DNA of 64,000 bases from Symbiodinium kawagutii (Eukaryota; Sar; Dinophyceae; Suessiales; Symbiodiniaceae), in assembly GCA_009767595.1 (NCBI GenBank), contig VSDK01010616.1:18824-82823 (forward strand), given 5' to 3'. The translations under genes and the position numbers were made by a program. This document shows positions 45,901 to 52,357 of the stretch, in pieces. The notes beneath the pieces are model-generated. The model was not told where the DNA came from and ran no database searches. It worked only from the letters and a program-made list of their open reading frames with translations. How positions within the stretch are numbered: position 1 is the first letter of the stretch; every line of letters starts with the position of its first letter.

Positions 45901-47127
45901 AAATGATGCTGGGCAGAATGGGGTGGAACGCCACATTGAAGACCTTGAGTCGAGCCGCTGACATTTGGAATCACAGTGCTAGAAAGAATTCAGGGAGCTA
46001 CAAGGTGGGGCCCCCAAGATAGCTAAGTTGGTTTATAACTAGGGTAACTACTAGTTGTGGTAAATATAACTATAGTTAAATGGTTTATTAACCAACTTAT
46101 AACTGGGGGGGCCCACCTTGTAGAAAGAATTCAGGGAGCTATGAGAGTCAGGGGTATGCAGATTCCCAAGACCTGTGCTCAGATACGAGGATGGCAACTT
46201 GGATTTCTCGACTAGTTGCCTTGGAGATCCCATCCTCTTGGCAAAAACTGCTGATACAACTGGAGCGGGTTTGTGAAAGCCCCTTAGCTGTTCACGACCA
46301 AGAAATCACAATTGTTCGACATATGCTGCGAAGTGGTAGCAAATGTTCGACATATGCTGACATGCCAAAAAAATATCAAAGTGATCCGGTGTGTGTTGGT
46401 ACGAAACAAAAAGACTCCAGATTCCATGGGAAGAAACACAGACCTTAATACTAGACATTTTAGTGAGGCAAAGTGCACATTTTCAAATTGAAGACGTGAC
46501 ACGGCCCAACTCTGCAATGGAAAGTTGGGAGGATATATAGCCATAGTTGGTCAAGTCATGTGAGGCATGTAGCCCAAGTCGTCCGATCAACGTGAGGAAT
46601 CGTGTGAGACATGAAAGGATTGTAATCTGTTGATAAGGATAGTAACCTCCTGGATTACTTTCGTGTCTCCAGGGACATCAAGCCTGTACACAATCCTTCT
46701 GAGACATGAAAGGATTGTCTGTGACCTTTCAACCACATGTCAAGTAATTGTGGCTTCTGAGTTCGATCCAATGGTAATCCTCCCGAACCATGGGGCCAAT
46801 GGTCTAAATTCGGCATCAAATCTCCCCTCAGATCTGGCTGTGCACATGATCAAACTGGTTGACATGCCAGGCCGCACCCCCTTTTTGCTGCCTCTCGGCA
46901 AAACACGATTTGTCCTTCGGTCACTGCAGATCGTCAAACTGTGATTTTCATAAGCCATGCCGAGAATGAAAATCAACCACATATTATGTTTTAAGTCTTG
47001 CATACTTCGTTTGTAGCTATGCCCAGTTCACGAAAGACCAGCTGAATGTCAGCATCCTAAACAGAATCGGCGTGCCGGCTCAATTGCGCTTCAACCTCGC
47101 TTGCCTTTGTCTTCTGCTTTTGGCAAC
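24159..47127 (-). CDS. WDR17: WDR17-like WD40-repeat protein, partial multi-exon gene
   Basis: Scattered minus-strand exons match, in order, the architecture of WDR17: WD40 repeats, then a linker, then a helical solenoid. WD40 parts are VFNVAFHP...SGSDDRTIRIWNW, VGHTSYVRGLLWH...SGSWDSTIRVWDA and IAMHPERPFF...SSSRDTTIRFWIFE. After them come DLWGLIANIRGEMLP, AAQIMLRVGDLRSYCRFMAQ and AGHWERAICIAPA, which correspond to family segments NLW..., AAEIHLRLG... and GEW..ALxIAP. Confident exons: 47127-47063, 45943-45881, 44037-43975, 43018-42976, 41641-41607, 41315-41271, 39324-39247, 35465-35420, 31610-31512, 30468-30428. Joins that could be tested are in phase. The start, the stop and several exons are not found. 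WDR17 is conserved in ciliated eukaryotes but its exact role is poorly defined; a scaffold role is an inference. Confidence 0.78.
24458..24539 (-). CDS. WDR17: Likely WDR17-like exon near the C-terminus
   Basis: Acceptor GACGATAG|GATGTG. It reads DVASVLARRHAEMGEPLLAR then APILAAR, an amphipathic helical pattern like the solenoid. Two donors are possible (GTCGCG at 24457, GCCGCG at 24467). Confidence 0.52.
25003..25092. repeat. Family A element, diverged
   Basis: It runs CTCAAAACAGGGGCCCCCCA ... GGGGGGTCCCATATTTTTTG AGAAACCCCC, with GTCATCCAATACT inside. Confidence 0.65.
25307..25357 (-). CDS. Possible WDR17-like exon
   Basis: Acceptor GAGGCCAG|CCTCCT, donor TTGGAG|GCGCGG (GC type). It reads PPAPKPPPSDDARAKLE, 17 codons, in a GC-rich island. 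A proline-rich linker leading into a helix is plausible but there is no family match. Confidence 0.42.
26501..26706. repeat. (ATC)n microsatellite
   Basis: Nearly pure ATC/CAT repeats with single interruptions (CACC, TTGATA). The poly-Ile, poly-Met and poly-Asp open frames here are artefacts. Confidence 0.97.
26800..26859 (-). CDS. Possible WDR17-like exon
   Basis: Acceptor GCTGAG|GTGGCC, then VAKAECDQLLPTQISGSS. It is a GC-rich island between ATC repeats and AT-rich sequence, on the expected strand and side. The donor is unresolved and the protein similarity is weak. Confidence 0.42.
27641..27757. repeat. Family C inverted-repeat element with internal poly-A
   Basis: It runs GGTTGGTGGTTGAACCA ... 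GGAAACCACCAGCCA and contains a 14-base A run before ACATGTTGGAA. Confidence 0.72.
28431..28551. repeat. Family A element, diverged
   Basis: It runs GGTTTCTCAAAATGGGGAACC ... CTGTTTTGAGAAACACCC, with AGGATGATTTGGGGTA inside. It abuts the WDR17-like exon at 28575. Confidence 0.65.
28575..28679 (-). CDS. WDR17: WDR17-like exon: solenoid helix
   Basis: Acceptor GTCCAG|ACTCCA. It reads STAQIDAFIGRGDLDHAFVV then AWLHCCMEAMPRAR. The FIGRGDLDHAFVVA helix-turn resembles FMSRGQLKEALLVA of the family. A GC donor inside (GTCGC|... at 28617) could shorten it. Confidence 0.72.
28929..29048. repeat. Family D 120-bp palindromic element
   Basis: It runs CAAGGTGGGGCCCCCAAG ... GGGGGGGCCCACCTTG and is nearly identical to 46001-46120. 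No flanking duplication is visible here. Confidence 0.9.
29160..29197 (-). CDS. WDR17: Likely WDR17-like micro-exon
   Basis: Acceptor AGGCAG|CTCCCT, donor CTCTG|GTAGCT. It reads SLSDEHWQKFCS, fits the phase of the previous exon, and parallels the family's VSVKYWKKL after IAPG. Confidence 0.55.
29393..29735 (-). pseudogene. Orphan coding-like fragment with one in-frame stop
   Basis: From 29623 to 29393 a 77-codon frame reads, in part, LRKLGAEEKRVGKVIIPQVV and DKTQFVHAPQQTRTSWGAEE. The same frame continues upstream through one TAA (29626-29624) to MLKSETRVDIKVCFS. The composition looks like real protein and lies on the WDR17-like strand, but matches nothing in that family. It may be a decayed inserted gene or an unplaced exon. 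Confidence 0.4.
29783..29873. repeat. Family C element, diverged
   Basis: It runs ACTGGTTTGTTTCTTCAAGC ... GTTTGAAACCACCAACCAGT. Confidence 0.68.
30072..30173. repeat. Family A inverted-repeat element
   Basis: It runs ATGGTTTCTCAAGATAGGGG ... GGTCCCATATTCTGAGAAAC CACCAT. Confidence 0.78.
30172..30365. repeat. Tandem duplication of about 95 bp
   Basis: A unit beginning ACCACCATAT(A) then GGTCCCCTATCATGCTTGGTT is repeated with slight change from 30266; both copies end with TTACACCCCC/TTACAACCCCC and GAAACCACCATA/GGAACCACCATA. Confidence 0.75.
30428..30468 (-). CDS. WDR17: WDR17-like exon: GHWERAICIAPA
   Basis: Acceptor CTGCCAG|GCAGGA; in phase after FMAQ. It reads AGHWERAICIAPA, equivalent to GEWDKALSIAPG in the family. 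The donor GCAGC|GCCTTG leaves two bases that fit the next candidate exon. Confidence 0.85.
30884..30938. repeat. (ATC)n microsatellite
   Basis: A pure 55-base CAT/ATC run in a WDR17-like intron. Confidence 0.95.
31512..31610 (-). CDS. WDR17: WDR17-like exon: helical solenoid start
   Basis: Acceptor GGCGCAG|GAGATC, donor GCGCAG|GCGGAG (GC type). It reads EINGESGHRHCRKAAQIMLR then VGDLRSYCRFMAQ. The AAQIMLRVGDLRSYCRFM helix pair matches the family's AAEIHLRLGQIQRYCELM. Confidence 0.88.
33255..33283 (-). CDS. Possible WDR17-like micro-exon
   Basis: Between CCAAAG and GTGGGT a 29-nt piece reads LELASGRTK, similar to the charged segment before the AAEIHLRLG helix of the family. It is very short, so chance is hard to exclude. 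Confidence 0.35.
33578..33690. repeat. Family A inverted-repeat element
   Basis: It runs GGTTTCTCAAGCCCTAGGGG ... GGACCCCCATTTTGAGAAAC ACCCA. Confidence 0.72.
34963..34989. repeat. (TA)n microsatellite
   Basis: An uninterrupted TA run in an AT-rich WDR17-like intron. Confidence 0.9.
35109..35204. repeat. Family C inverted-repeat element
   Basis: It runs CTGGTTGGTGGTTTCAACCC ... AATCAAAGCACCAACCAGT. Confidence 0.82.
35420..35465 (-). CDS. WDR17: WDR17-like exon: DLWGLIANIRGEM
   Basis: Acceptor GCTGTCAG|GACCTG, donor CTTCCAG|GTGCAC. It reads DLWGLIANIRGEMLP, equivalent to the family's NLW..VAVIKG segment that precedes the solenoid. Confidence 0.8.
37195..37420 (-). other. GC-rich patch, possible exon, frame unclear
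   Basis: This 220-base GC-rich patch stands out from its AT-rich surroundings and lies where WDR17-like coding sequence is expected. Two minus-strand frames are open (one reading HALATELTLPAAQTRP, another DIASSADKACPHPG), but neither matches the family clearly. A family A repeat begins at its high-numbered side. Confidence 0.3.
37382..37540. repeat. Family A element, diverged and longer
   Basis: It runs GGTGGTTTCGGTCACGTAGC ... GGGTACCCCAAGCTGACTTG AGAAACCACC. Confidence 0.55.
37626..37726. repeat. Family C inverted-repeat element
   Basis: It runs GGTTGGTGGTTTCAACCCCT ... GTTTGTAAGCACCAACCAG. Confidence 0.8.
38009..38137. repeat. Family C elements, two left ends nested
   Basis: CTGGTTGGTGGTTGAACCACC is followed within 40 bases by CTGGTGGTTTCAACCTCT, and one right end AAAGCCGCAAACCAG closes both. 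This looks like one copy inserted into or recombined with another. Confidence 0.7.
38483..38585. repeat. Family A inverted-repeat element
   Basis: It runs GGTTTCTCAAAATGGAGGTA ... GGGGTCCCCCATGCTGTGAG AAACCACC. Confidence 0.78.
38776..38812 (-). CDS. Possible WDR17-like exon
   Basis: A GC-richer patch reading LASGTPLSSAVE between CAATAAG and GCTGGG. It could correspond to the family's PGTPPLLCG segment, but its phase does not fit straight onto the exon at 39247, so an intermediate exon would be needed. Confidence 0.3.
39247..39324 (-). CDS. WDR17: WDR17-like exon: post-propeller segment
   Basis: Acceptor CCGTAG|GACTTG. It reads DLVRPMLVSVLLRPDQMVEM then PLGLNS, in phase with the previous exon and similar in placement and pattern to the family segment after the last WD blade. 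Donors at 39246 (GC) or 39240 (GT) are both possible. Confidence 0.68.
40478..40571. repeat. Family C element, diverged
   Basis: It runs CTGGTTGATTGTTTCAAATC ... GTTGAAAACGACCGACCA. Confidence 0.6.
41009..41126. repeat. Family B element with ATAT target duplication
   Basis: It runs GGCTATGGGTCAAAACCC ... GCTTGACCCAGCTCGCC. ATAT lies on both sides (41005-41008, 41127-41130). A TAGCTGGT...ACCAGCTA small inverted repeat follows, as after the 3473 and 10148 copies. Confidence 0.88.
41271..41315 (-). CDS. WDR17: WDR17-like exon: last recognised WD repeat
   Basis: Acceptor ACCAAG|GTCAGC, donor TTTGAG|GCGTGA (GC type). It reads VSSSRDTTIRFWIFE and joins in phase to MHPERPFFL, giving a blade equivalent to the family's SCSRDSTVRLW. 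Confidence 0.88.
41607..41641 (-). CDS. WDR17: WDR17-like micro-exon: MHPERPFF
   Basis: Acceptor TGCCCAG|GTATTG, donor TTCCTG|GCGGGG (GC type). A 35-nt exon reading IAMHPERPFFL, matching the family's LTCHPSRPF segment. An exon covering the stretch between RVWDA and this one is still missing. Confidence 0.8.
42190..42488 (+). other. Orphan open frame without start codon
   Basis: A plus-strand frame ending TGA at 42486-42488 reads, in part, AKVKGIQFSADNFVRQLEMI and DLFEPANAVPVTGVIGHSFA. It runs opposite to the WDR17-like gene, in one of its introns. The composition is protein-like, no donor or acceptor is obvious, and I do not recognise it. It could be a relic of an inserted gene or chance. 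Confidence 0.35.
42976..43018 (-). CDS. WDR17: WDR17-like exon: SGSWDSTIRVWD
   Basis: Acceptor CCGTAG|GTTCAG, donor GACGCG|GTTGAG. It reads FSGSWDSTIRVWDA and continues the previous exon in phase (CT|G). Confidence 0.9.
43047..43320. repeat. Family E 274-bp inverted-repeat element
   Basis: It begins CCCCGGATGAACAATGG and ends GTCTATTAATCCGGGG. GGGGGGTACCATTTTGATGG and GGGGATACCCCTTATTGATC occur inside, as in the shorter copy at 23863-23966. It starts 29 bases upstream of the WDR17-like exon at 43018. Confidence 0.75.
43505..43543. repeat. 11-bp tandem repeat (ATATCCATGTT)
   Basis: Three perfect tandem copies. A 14-bp repeat GGTGGTTTCCCCAT follows at about 43707-43740. Confidence 0.9.
43975..44037 (-). 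CDS. WDR17: WDR17-like exon: next WD repeat
   Basis: Acceptor TTGCAG|GCTGGT, donor CATCCT|GTCGGG. It reads LVGHTSYVRGLLWHSELPHI. GH, the VRGLLW strand and LPHI match the family's GHTAPVRGLMW blade closely. Confidence 0.88.
44868..44980. repeat. Family B inverted-repeat element
   Basis: It runs GGCAGTGGGTCAAAACCCC ... TATTGATCCATTGCC. Flanks ACAT and AAAT differ by one base. Confidence 0.85.
45085..45117 (-). CDS. WDR17: WDR17-like exon: end of WD repeat (RIW)
   Basis: Acceptor CACCGAG|ACCATT. It reads TIRIWNWTLGF and completes SGSDDRTIRIW from the previous exon in phase. The donor is not settled; GT after GGCTTCC is one choice, so the low end is approximate. Confidence 0.7.
45881..45943 (-). 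CDS. WDR17: WDR17-like exon: WD repeat core
   Basis: Acceptor CTCAAG|GTCTTC, donor GATCGT|GCTGGG (GC type). It reads VFNVAFHPILPSIICSGSDD R, a WD40 blade with the usual FHP and SGSDD turns. Confidence 0.85.
45980..46141. repeat. Family D element with 21-bp direct repeats
   Basis: The 120-bp palindromic element (46001-46120), CAAGGTGGGGCCCCCAAG ... GGGGGGGCCCACCTTG, is bounded by a perfect 21-bp direct repeat that starts TAGAAAGAATTCAGGGAGCT, at 45980-46000 and 46121-46141. It lies about 40 bases upstream of the WDR17-like exon at 45943. Confidence 0.95.
47063..47127 (-). CDS. WDR17: WDR17-like exon: strand leading into a WD repeat
   Basis: Acceptor AACCAG|... at the high end (CCAG|GTTGCC) and donor GATTCT|GTTTAG. 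It reads QKTKASEVEAQLSRHADS, ending in the GH-like dipeptide region (RH) that opens a WD40 repeat. It joins in phase to the next exon. Upstream exons of the gene were not identified. Confidence 0.6.
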
Positions 47128-48728
47128 CTGGCCGCAGCAGCCACGGAACCTTGTAAAAATACTTTTGAACAAAGATTGAATAAGATTGAAAACCTCCCGG
47201 TGGGAGCAGGAAGGCCAAATGTTTGCATACCTGTACTATATACTTTCCAATTGACTTTCAGTGGCAAAGGAAAAGGCCCCCTTCTCCCACCACTTCATCA
47301 ATCTGGGTTCAGCTCGGTATGCAAATACACAAATATATGAATATAAACAAAAATCTAATATCTAAAACATTACCATTCTATATGCTATATACAATTGCAT
47401 ATGTACATTGATTGAACAACATGTACTGTGTGCATTTTACATTTGCAAGCATACATACCACTGACTGCATGCTCAAAACAGTTTACAGAAATAAGCATCA
47501 AAGAAAATGCCTCCTGCTGGATCCACCATCGCGCCCCTGTCTGAGCCCACTATGGTCTCAGCTCATCCCACATGAAAGCTGATGGCGATTGACTTCAGAA
47601 GGTCCACAGTTTTGTGTCCAAAACGATTTGACCCAAACAGGGCTGCTTCGAAGTGAAGACATTCGACACAAAAAAAGAGATCATGTAAGTCCAGTGCCAG
47701 ATTTGGGCGTTTGCATGCAAAACACCGCACGTAATTGAATACTCGAGACATCTCGAGACAGTATCTCAAGTCATTCATGAGTATGTCGTACAGCTTGTAG
47801 GATGGCATGATGTCACATTCAGCAGCAACAATGGCCATTCTTGAGCTTGGTACATGTGCATGTCAGCAAGAGAAATTTTTGCGCAGCAAAACAAAAAATG
47901 GTTTCTCTTCTAACAATTATACTTTGTGGAATTTTTTGAGACGAACAACACGGGAATGCCCAAAATCGCACAGCCGGCACCAGCGATCAAAGGCGCCCCT
48001 TTATGATGCGCTACAGATGGTCGTCCAGGAGGAAGCCCCTAAGGCGCGGTGCCTCTTTCGGCAGTTCAAAGAGCTTGGAGGGACAGCTGTGTAGGAATCG
48101 ATCCAGGTAATGATGCACCAACACCTGAGCAACAGCTGTGGCTGTACTTGATGCGGGGTCAGCCATAAGCCGCCATGACAAGTCCAGTGGTAACTTTGGC
48201 TTGGCATTCACCTACTTGGGGTATACTAATGCTGGAATTCATGAACTAGCGTTGAGCAATAAGGTTGCCAAAACTGGTGGTTTCCTTATTGACAGTGGCT
48301 ATTCTGGGATGGAGTTAGTAGTAACTAACATTTGTGGGCAACCCGATCTACTCTGGTATGGTTCAGAAATGCGGTACTCCAAGGACCACAGCATTGATGA
48401 TACCATTCTGGAAGGCTATCCATTGGTGAGGGCTACAGTTCTGATGTTGTGAGTTTAGTGAGGATCGACAATTGTGCAGCAAAACACATCTGATTTTTAA
48501 CACATCTAAAAAACACATCTAAAAAGAAACGCTTTTTTTTTGATTTGCACCTTATTGGCTGCACCATCCAAGTCATTTGCTGGTTGGTGACTCCTTGGGG
48601 CGCATTCACCAAGCTTTCAGGGGGTGATCAAGGAAATGAGACCCCAAAATGCTGCGCATTTTGAAGGTGCCACTTGTGAAGCATTGTCCTTCAAGGGCAT
48701 CAAGGGTTTGAAACATGTCCAAATCCGG

Positions 48729-48832
48729 GTATGTGCAAAGTCATAGGGTAACCAATAATCCACCAAAAAAATATAATTTTACTTTGAAACCATTGATTTT
48801 GGGGGTACCACTATGGCTTGGCACATACCCAT
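48729..48832. repeat. Family F inverted-repeat element (single copy seen)
   Basis: It runs GGGTATGTGCAAAGTCATAG GG ... GGTACCACTATGGCTTGGCA CATACCC. The arms pair over about 25 bases with two gaps. The centre resembles family A (GGGTAACC, GGGGGTACC), so it may be a relative with different ends. Confidence 0.8.
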
Positions 48833-49169
48833 ACCTCTTCTTGAACCATCAGTTGGTCGTTATGTGTCCATGAACATGTCTTTTCTCACTTGCCAAAGTA
48901 GATCGCAAGACTGCCAACGGAATATAAGCTGATGACATCTCATTTCTGGGTGGTTCTGTCAAATGGCAACATTTTTTGTGCTCAACATTGTCAAAACATG
49001 TTTTACGCTTATAGGCATGGCAAAGGTGTGATGACCATTAGAAAAAATAACAGTGTGACAAAATGTAAATTCATACATTAAACGAATGGGAAATCATTTG
49101 CAGCGCGGTAAAACCTACAAATCTGTGTTTTTGTAAAAAAAATCATATATTGATGTACTGTAACTAGTT

Positions 49170-49270
49170 GGGTGTTTCTCAAACTAGGGGTATCCCCCAA
49201 TCATCCATTAGTAGTCATTTATAGTAATAAACCCAACATTTTTTGGGTACCCACATTTTGAGAAACCACC
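49170..49270. repeat. Family A element with AGTT target duplication
   Basis: It runs GGGTGTTTCTCAAACTAGGG ... GGTACCCACATTTTGAGAAA CCACC. AGTT lies at 49166-49169 and 49271-49274. Confidence 0.93.
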
Positions 49271-49321
49271 AGTTGAAGTATGGAAGAAAAATCCATGATC
49301 GTAACTTTTGTTTTTTCTTAG

Positions 49322-49401
49322 ACCTCCTTAAAGCCGCCCTGCAACGGCGGACCAGGATCGACCAGCTCCGGTCCGGTGCCGACCCGTCGGCATCGATCCA
49401 G
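49322..49401 (+). other. Possible plus-strand exon of an unknown gene
   Basis: TTTTGTTTTTTCTTAG|AC precedes an 80-base GC-rich patch that ends ATCCAG|GTGTAG. One frame reads LLKAALQRRTRIDQLRSGAD then PSASIQ. The pyrimidine tract and both splice dinucleotides suit the plus strand, unlike the minus-strand genes at lower coordinates. No family is recognised. Confidence 0.35.
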
Positions 49402-49742
49402 GTGTAGCGGTCAGGCGTTCCGGATCGCCAGCATACCGGATCACCGATTCCTAAATAGTTAATAGGAATATAGTAAGGAATTGGTAAATAATACGATGTT
49501 AAATGATATTTACCGGTATATACGGTAAATCATGGCCATAGAATATGGTTAAGAATGGTTGTATATCTATATTTATTTCATCTGTACATATATATATATA
49601 TATTCTGGTATATCAATGTTGTAGTTGGTAATAACATCTGGTTGGTGGTGGAACCACCCATGATGAACTAGTGGTTAATGAATTGTTAATCATGGTAAAC
49701 CATGCTTCTACATGGTAATAATGGTTGAACATGATCGTGACT

Positions 49743-49842
49743 GGCTGGTGGTTGCACCAACCCCTATGAAAAATATGCTTGTCAACCGACCAATCCGACG
49801 GCAATCCATTGGGGAAATTAAACAAGTTTAAAACCACCAGCC
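49743..49842. repeat. Family C inverted-repeat element
   Basis: It runs CTGGCTGGTGGTTGCACCA ... GTTTAAAACCACCAGCCA. Confidence 0.8.
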
Positions 49843-50055
49843 ATCTTTCATCGTTAAATATAGACATCGATGAAATGTTATGACCATGACTATAGTATTA
49901 ATTATATGACTACTACTCCTAGTCATCTTGATTCATCATGGACCATCATTTGTTTTCCACCAAGAAATCATCAGCTTGCATCCATTGCACGTTGTCCAAG
50001 GTGCTATGCAGTGACTCCCCAGTAGCATGTCTTGGCCCAAGGACACTCGAAACAC

Positions 50056-50097
50056 CTGGCGCCCAAGCCAACGATGGGTGCCGGGGCTCCGACACAA
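50056..50097 (-). other. Possible minus-strand exon (WDR17-like upstream part?)
   Basis: Between ACCAG and GTGTTT a 42-nt GC-rich piece reads VSEPRHPSLAWAP. SLAWAP resembles the SLSWAPG strand of an earlier WD blade in WDR17. The match is too short to decide. Confidence 0.33.
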
Positions 50098-50413
50098 CTG
50101 GTAGCCCGAATGGTTGACAGGATAATGGATGATAATGGATGCTCTAAGATATGGTTTTAATGGCTTGTCTTTATGAATATTGGATGTTATTGGGACATGC
50201 CTAGATGTTCGGCTGGGTTTGACAAGTGGAGTTTTGCTTGTAAAAAGGGGGAATCATGTCAGGAGCGTGGATTTTCACCCATGCTGGGGACCAGTTCTGG
50301 CTTCCCTGATGGCTTCAAATGACGTTTCAACCAATGAAACCTACAGCAGGAGCTGGAATGGGACTCCCGAAACGAGTCGATACAAGAAAAAAACACCCCC
50401 GATGTCTGACAAA

Positions 50414-50500
50414 AGAAATACTATCCCATACCCAAGTAGGGTTAACTACTAGTTTCAGGGGTTATGACCCAACTCATAAGTGGTTGGGGGCCCATCTTGT
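50414..50500. repeat. Family D element, partial
   Basis: GGGTTAACTACTAGTTTCAG and ACCCAACTCATAAGTGGTTG GGGGCCCATCTTG correspond to the right two thirds of family D. Confidence 0.6.
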
Positions 50501-51078
50501 ATACCCAGTGCTATACCTGTGAGAAGGTGATGCTTTTGAGGCTCGCACCGCAGGTGCCCGGTGCCATGATCATTCCACGCCGACCATTCTCTGCATCTCC
50601 CGGGGCGGCAGCCACTCTTGAAGTGATATCCATGGGGGACACTACAATAAACTTCCAATTATCACTTGCACCAATTGGAAATCATCTGGTTGAAATCCAA
50701 GTTGGATACATGTCCTTTTTCACAGTTTCACCTGTTTCATGGTGAGATTGGTCTCTTAAAGATGGACCAAAGGGGTCATAAACAATACAATCATCCATTT
50801 GACAAGGACACTCCAGACAATTTAAGCATCCGACTTTGGGTGTTCTCCCAACGAGTGCCAAACATACGTGAGCGAGCTGGGCTGCTGTTGATTGAATGCC
50901 GTTGATGTCGATACATGAAAAACACTTGATTCAAATTTGCATGTCCAGTTTTCAGTTGTAAAGATAGGTGCACAAAAAGGTGCACATAGCTATGACACAC
51001 ACCAGTATATATATATATATACACATATAGGTACACATGTGAAAATCAGTCAATAAACAATAAACACATATAGCATAT

Positions 51079-51179
51079 GGTGGTTTCTCAAAATAAGGTT
51101 ACCCTAAAACTGGATGGTTTATTGCTAATAATGACTAGGATTGAATGATTTGGGGGGTCCCAAATTTTGAGAAACACCC
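51079..51179. repeat. Family A element with ATAT target duplication
   Basis: It runs GGTGGTTTCTCAAAATAAGG ... GGGTCCCAAATTTTGAGAAA CACCC. ATAT lies at 51075-51078 and 51180-51183. Confidence 0.9.
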
Positions 51180-51518
51180 ATATATATATGTATCTGCAGT
51201 ACATAGTTCAGGCAATATCACCTATATGCATATGAATCAGCCATCAAGGGTGGGAATGCTAAGTTTAACACTACCTCTTCCTCGCAGTATTTCGAGGCCT
51301 CCTCCATGTTTTCATGATCAACTGGTGCTCAAACTTATCAGGACGCAACAAGCTTGTCATGATAATGTCATCATGTTTTTTTTATCTTACAAAACAATAC
51401 CCATTAACACATTATTGCAGCATCAAAATCATCATCAAATCAAACCATTGTCATCAGCGTTCTTCGAGCATCAAAACCTGCATCATAATTATTACCTATT
51501 TGCCACCACCATCATCAC

Positions 51519-51597
51519 CATCACCATCATCACCACCATCATCATCATCATCATCATCACAATCATCACCATCATCATCATCATCGACATGAAAATC
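51519..51597. repeat. (ATC)n microsatellite, imperfect
   Basis: ATC/ACC trinucleotides with few interruptions; the Ile- and Ser-rich open frames over it are artefacts. Confidence 0.9.
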
Positions 51598-52159
51598 ATC
51601 ACGATCAAAAGTTGAAATTCACATGAAGACTGTTGAAGACTACTAGTTTACTCAGTTGAATGCAGCCCCCCAACTCGCACCTTTTTCTTTTTTGCATCGC
51701 CCCTCCTACAAGTTTCATTGGTGCATTGATCTCATGCGTCATTCTGGCAAATTGCTGCTGAATGCAAACTCATACTCACATAAACAACAACGTTGGAGAC
51801 ACTTCTTTGATCACCTCTTTCTGCTTGTTCACATCGGGAGTAGGATCCTCAAATGAGGCGACTCGGATGACTCCTCAAAATAGTGAGGGCTCAAAGCCTC
51901 GAGACCCAGAACTCCAAATCACTCGAGCGAACCGCCCATTTTGGTGAAGGATAACACTCTTCAGGCAATGGCCTGGGGATTGAAACAACCCTTGAGACTG
52001 GAGGTTTGAAGGAATAGGTCGCATATGCGACTGTCATTGACCATCATGAATCATTTGACATTATCATTCACCATCATTCAATCATTTATAATTAGCCCAA
52101 ATAACCATCAATATCTATCACTTAAAACTACTAACATAATCTATCCCTTCTAACTATCA

Positions 52160-52271
52160 GGCTGTGGGTCAAAACCCCGTACCTCTGGTTCCTCTATCAC
52201 TAATCATTGTTTTCCTTACTATTATTGGTTGTTATCCCCTATATTGGGTTGATTAATATTGATCCATAGCC
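52160..52271. repeat. Family B element with ATCA target duplication
   Basis: It runs GGCTGTGGGTCAAAACCCC ... ATTGATCCATAGCC. ATCA lies at 52156-52159 and 52272-52275. Confidence 0.92.
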
Positions 52272-52298
52272 ATCAATGTAATAGGTGTTTTAAACAAC

Positions 52299-52357
52299 CT
52301 GCTCTGCTCCAAATCATTCGAATGGGTTGCCACATTCGTGCGGCTGCCGACAGCCAC
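52299..52357 (-). other. Possible minus-strand exon
   Basis: Acceptor CGAGTCAG|GTGGCT, donor AGCAG|GTTGTT. It reads VAVGSRTNVATHSNDLEQS. The VAVGSRT pattern is WD40-like and it lies upstream of the WDR17-like exons on the same strand. This is weak evidence. Confidence 0.35.

Noticed and set aside
51145..51615. 156-codon plus-strand frame
   Set aside because: Its second half is the imperfect (ATC)n tract and its first half begins in the end of a family A element.
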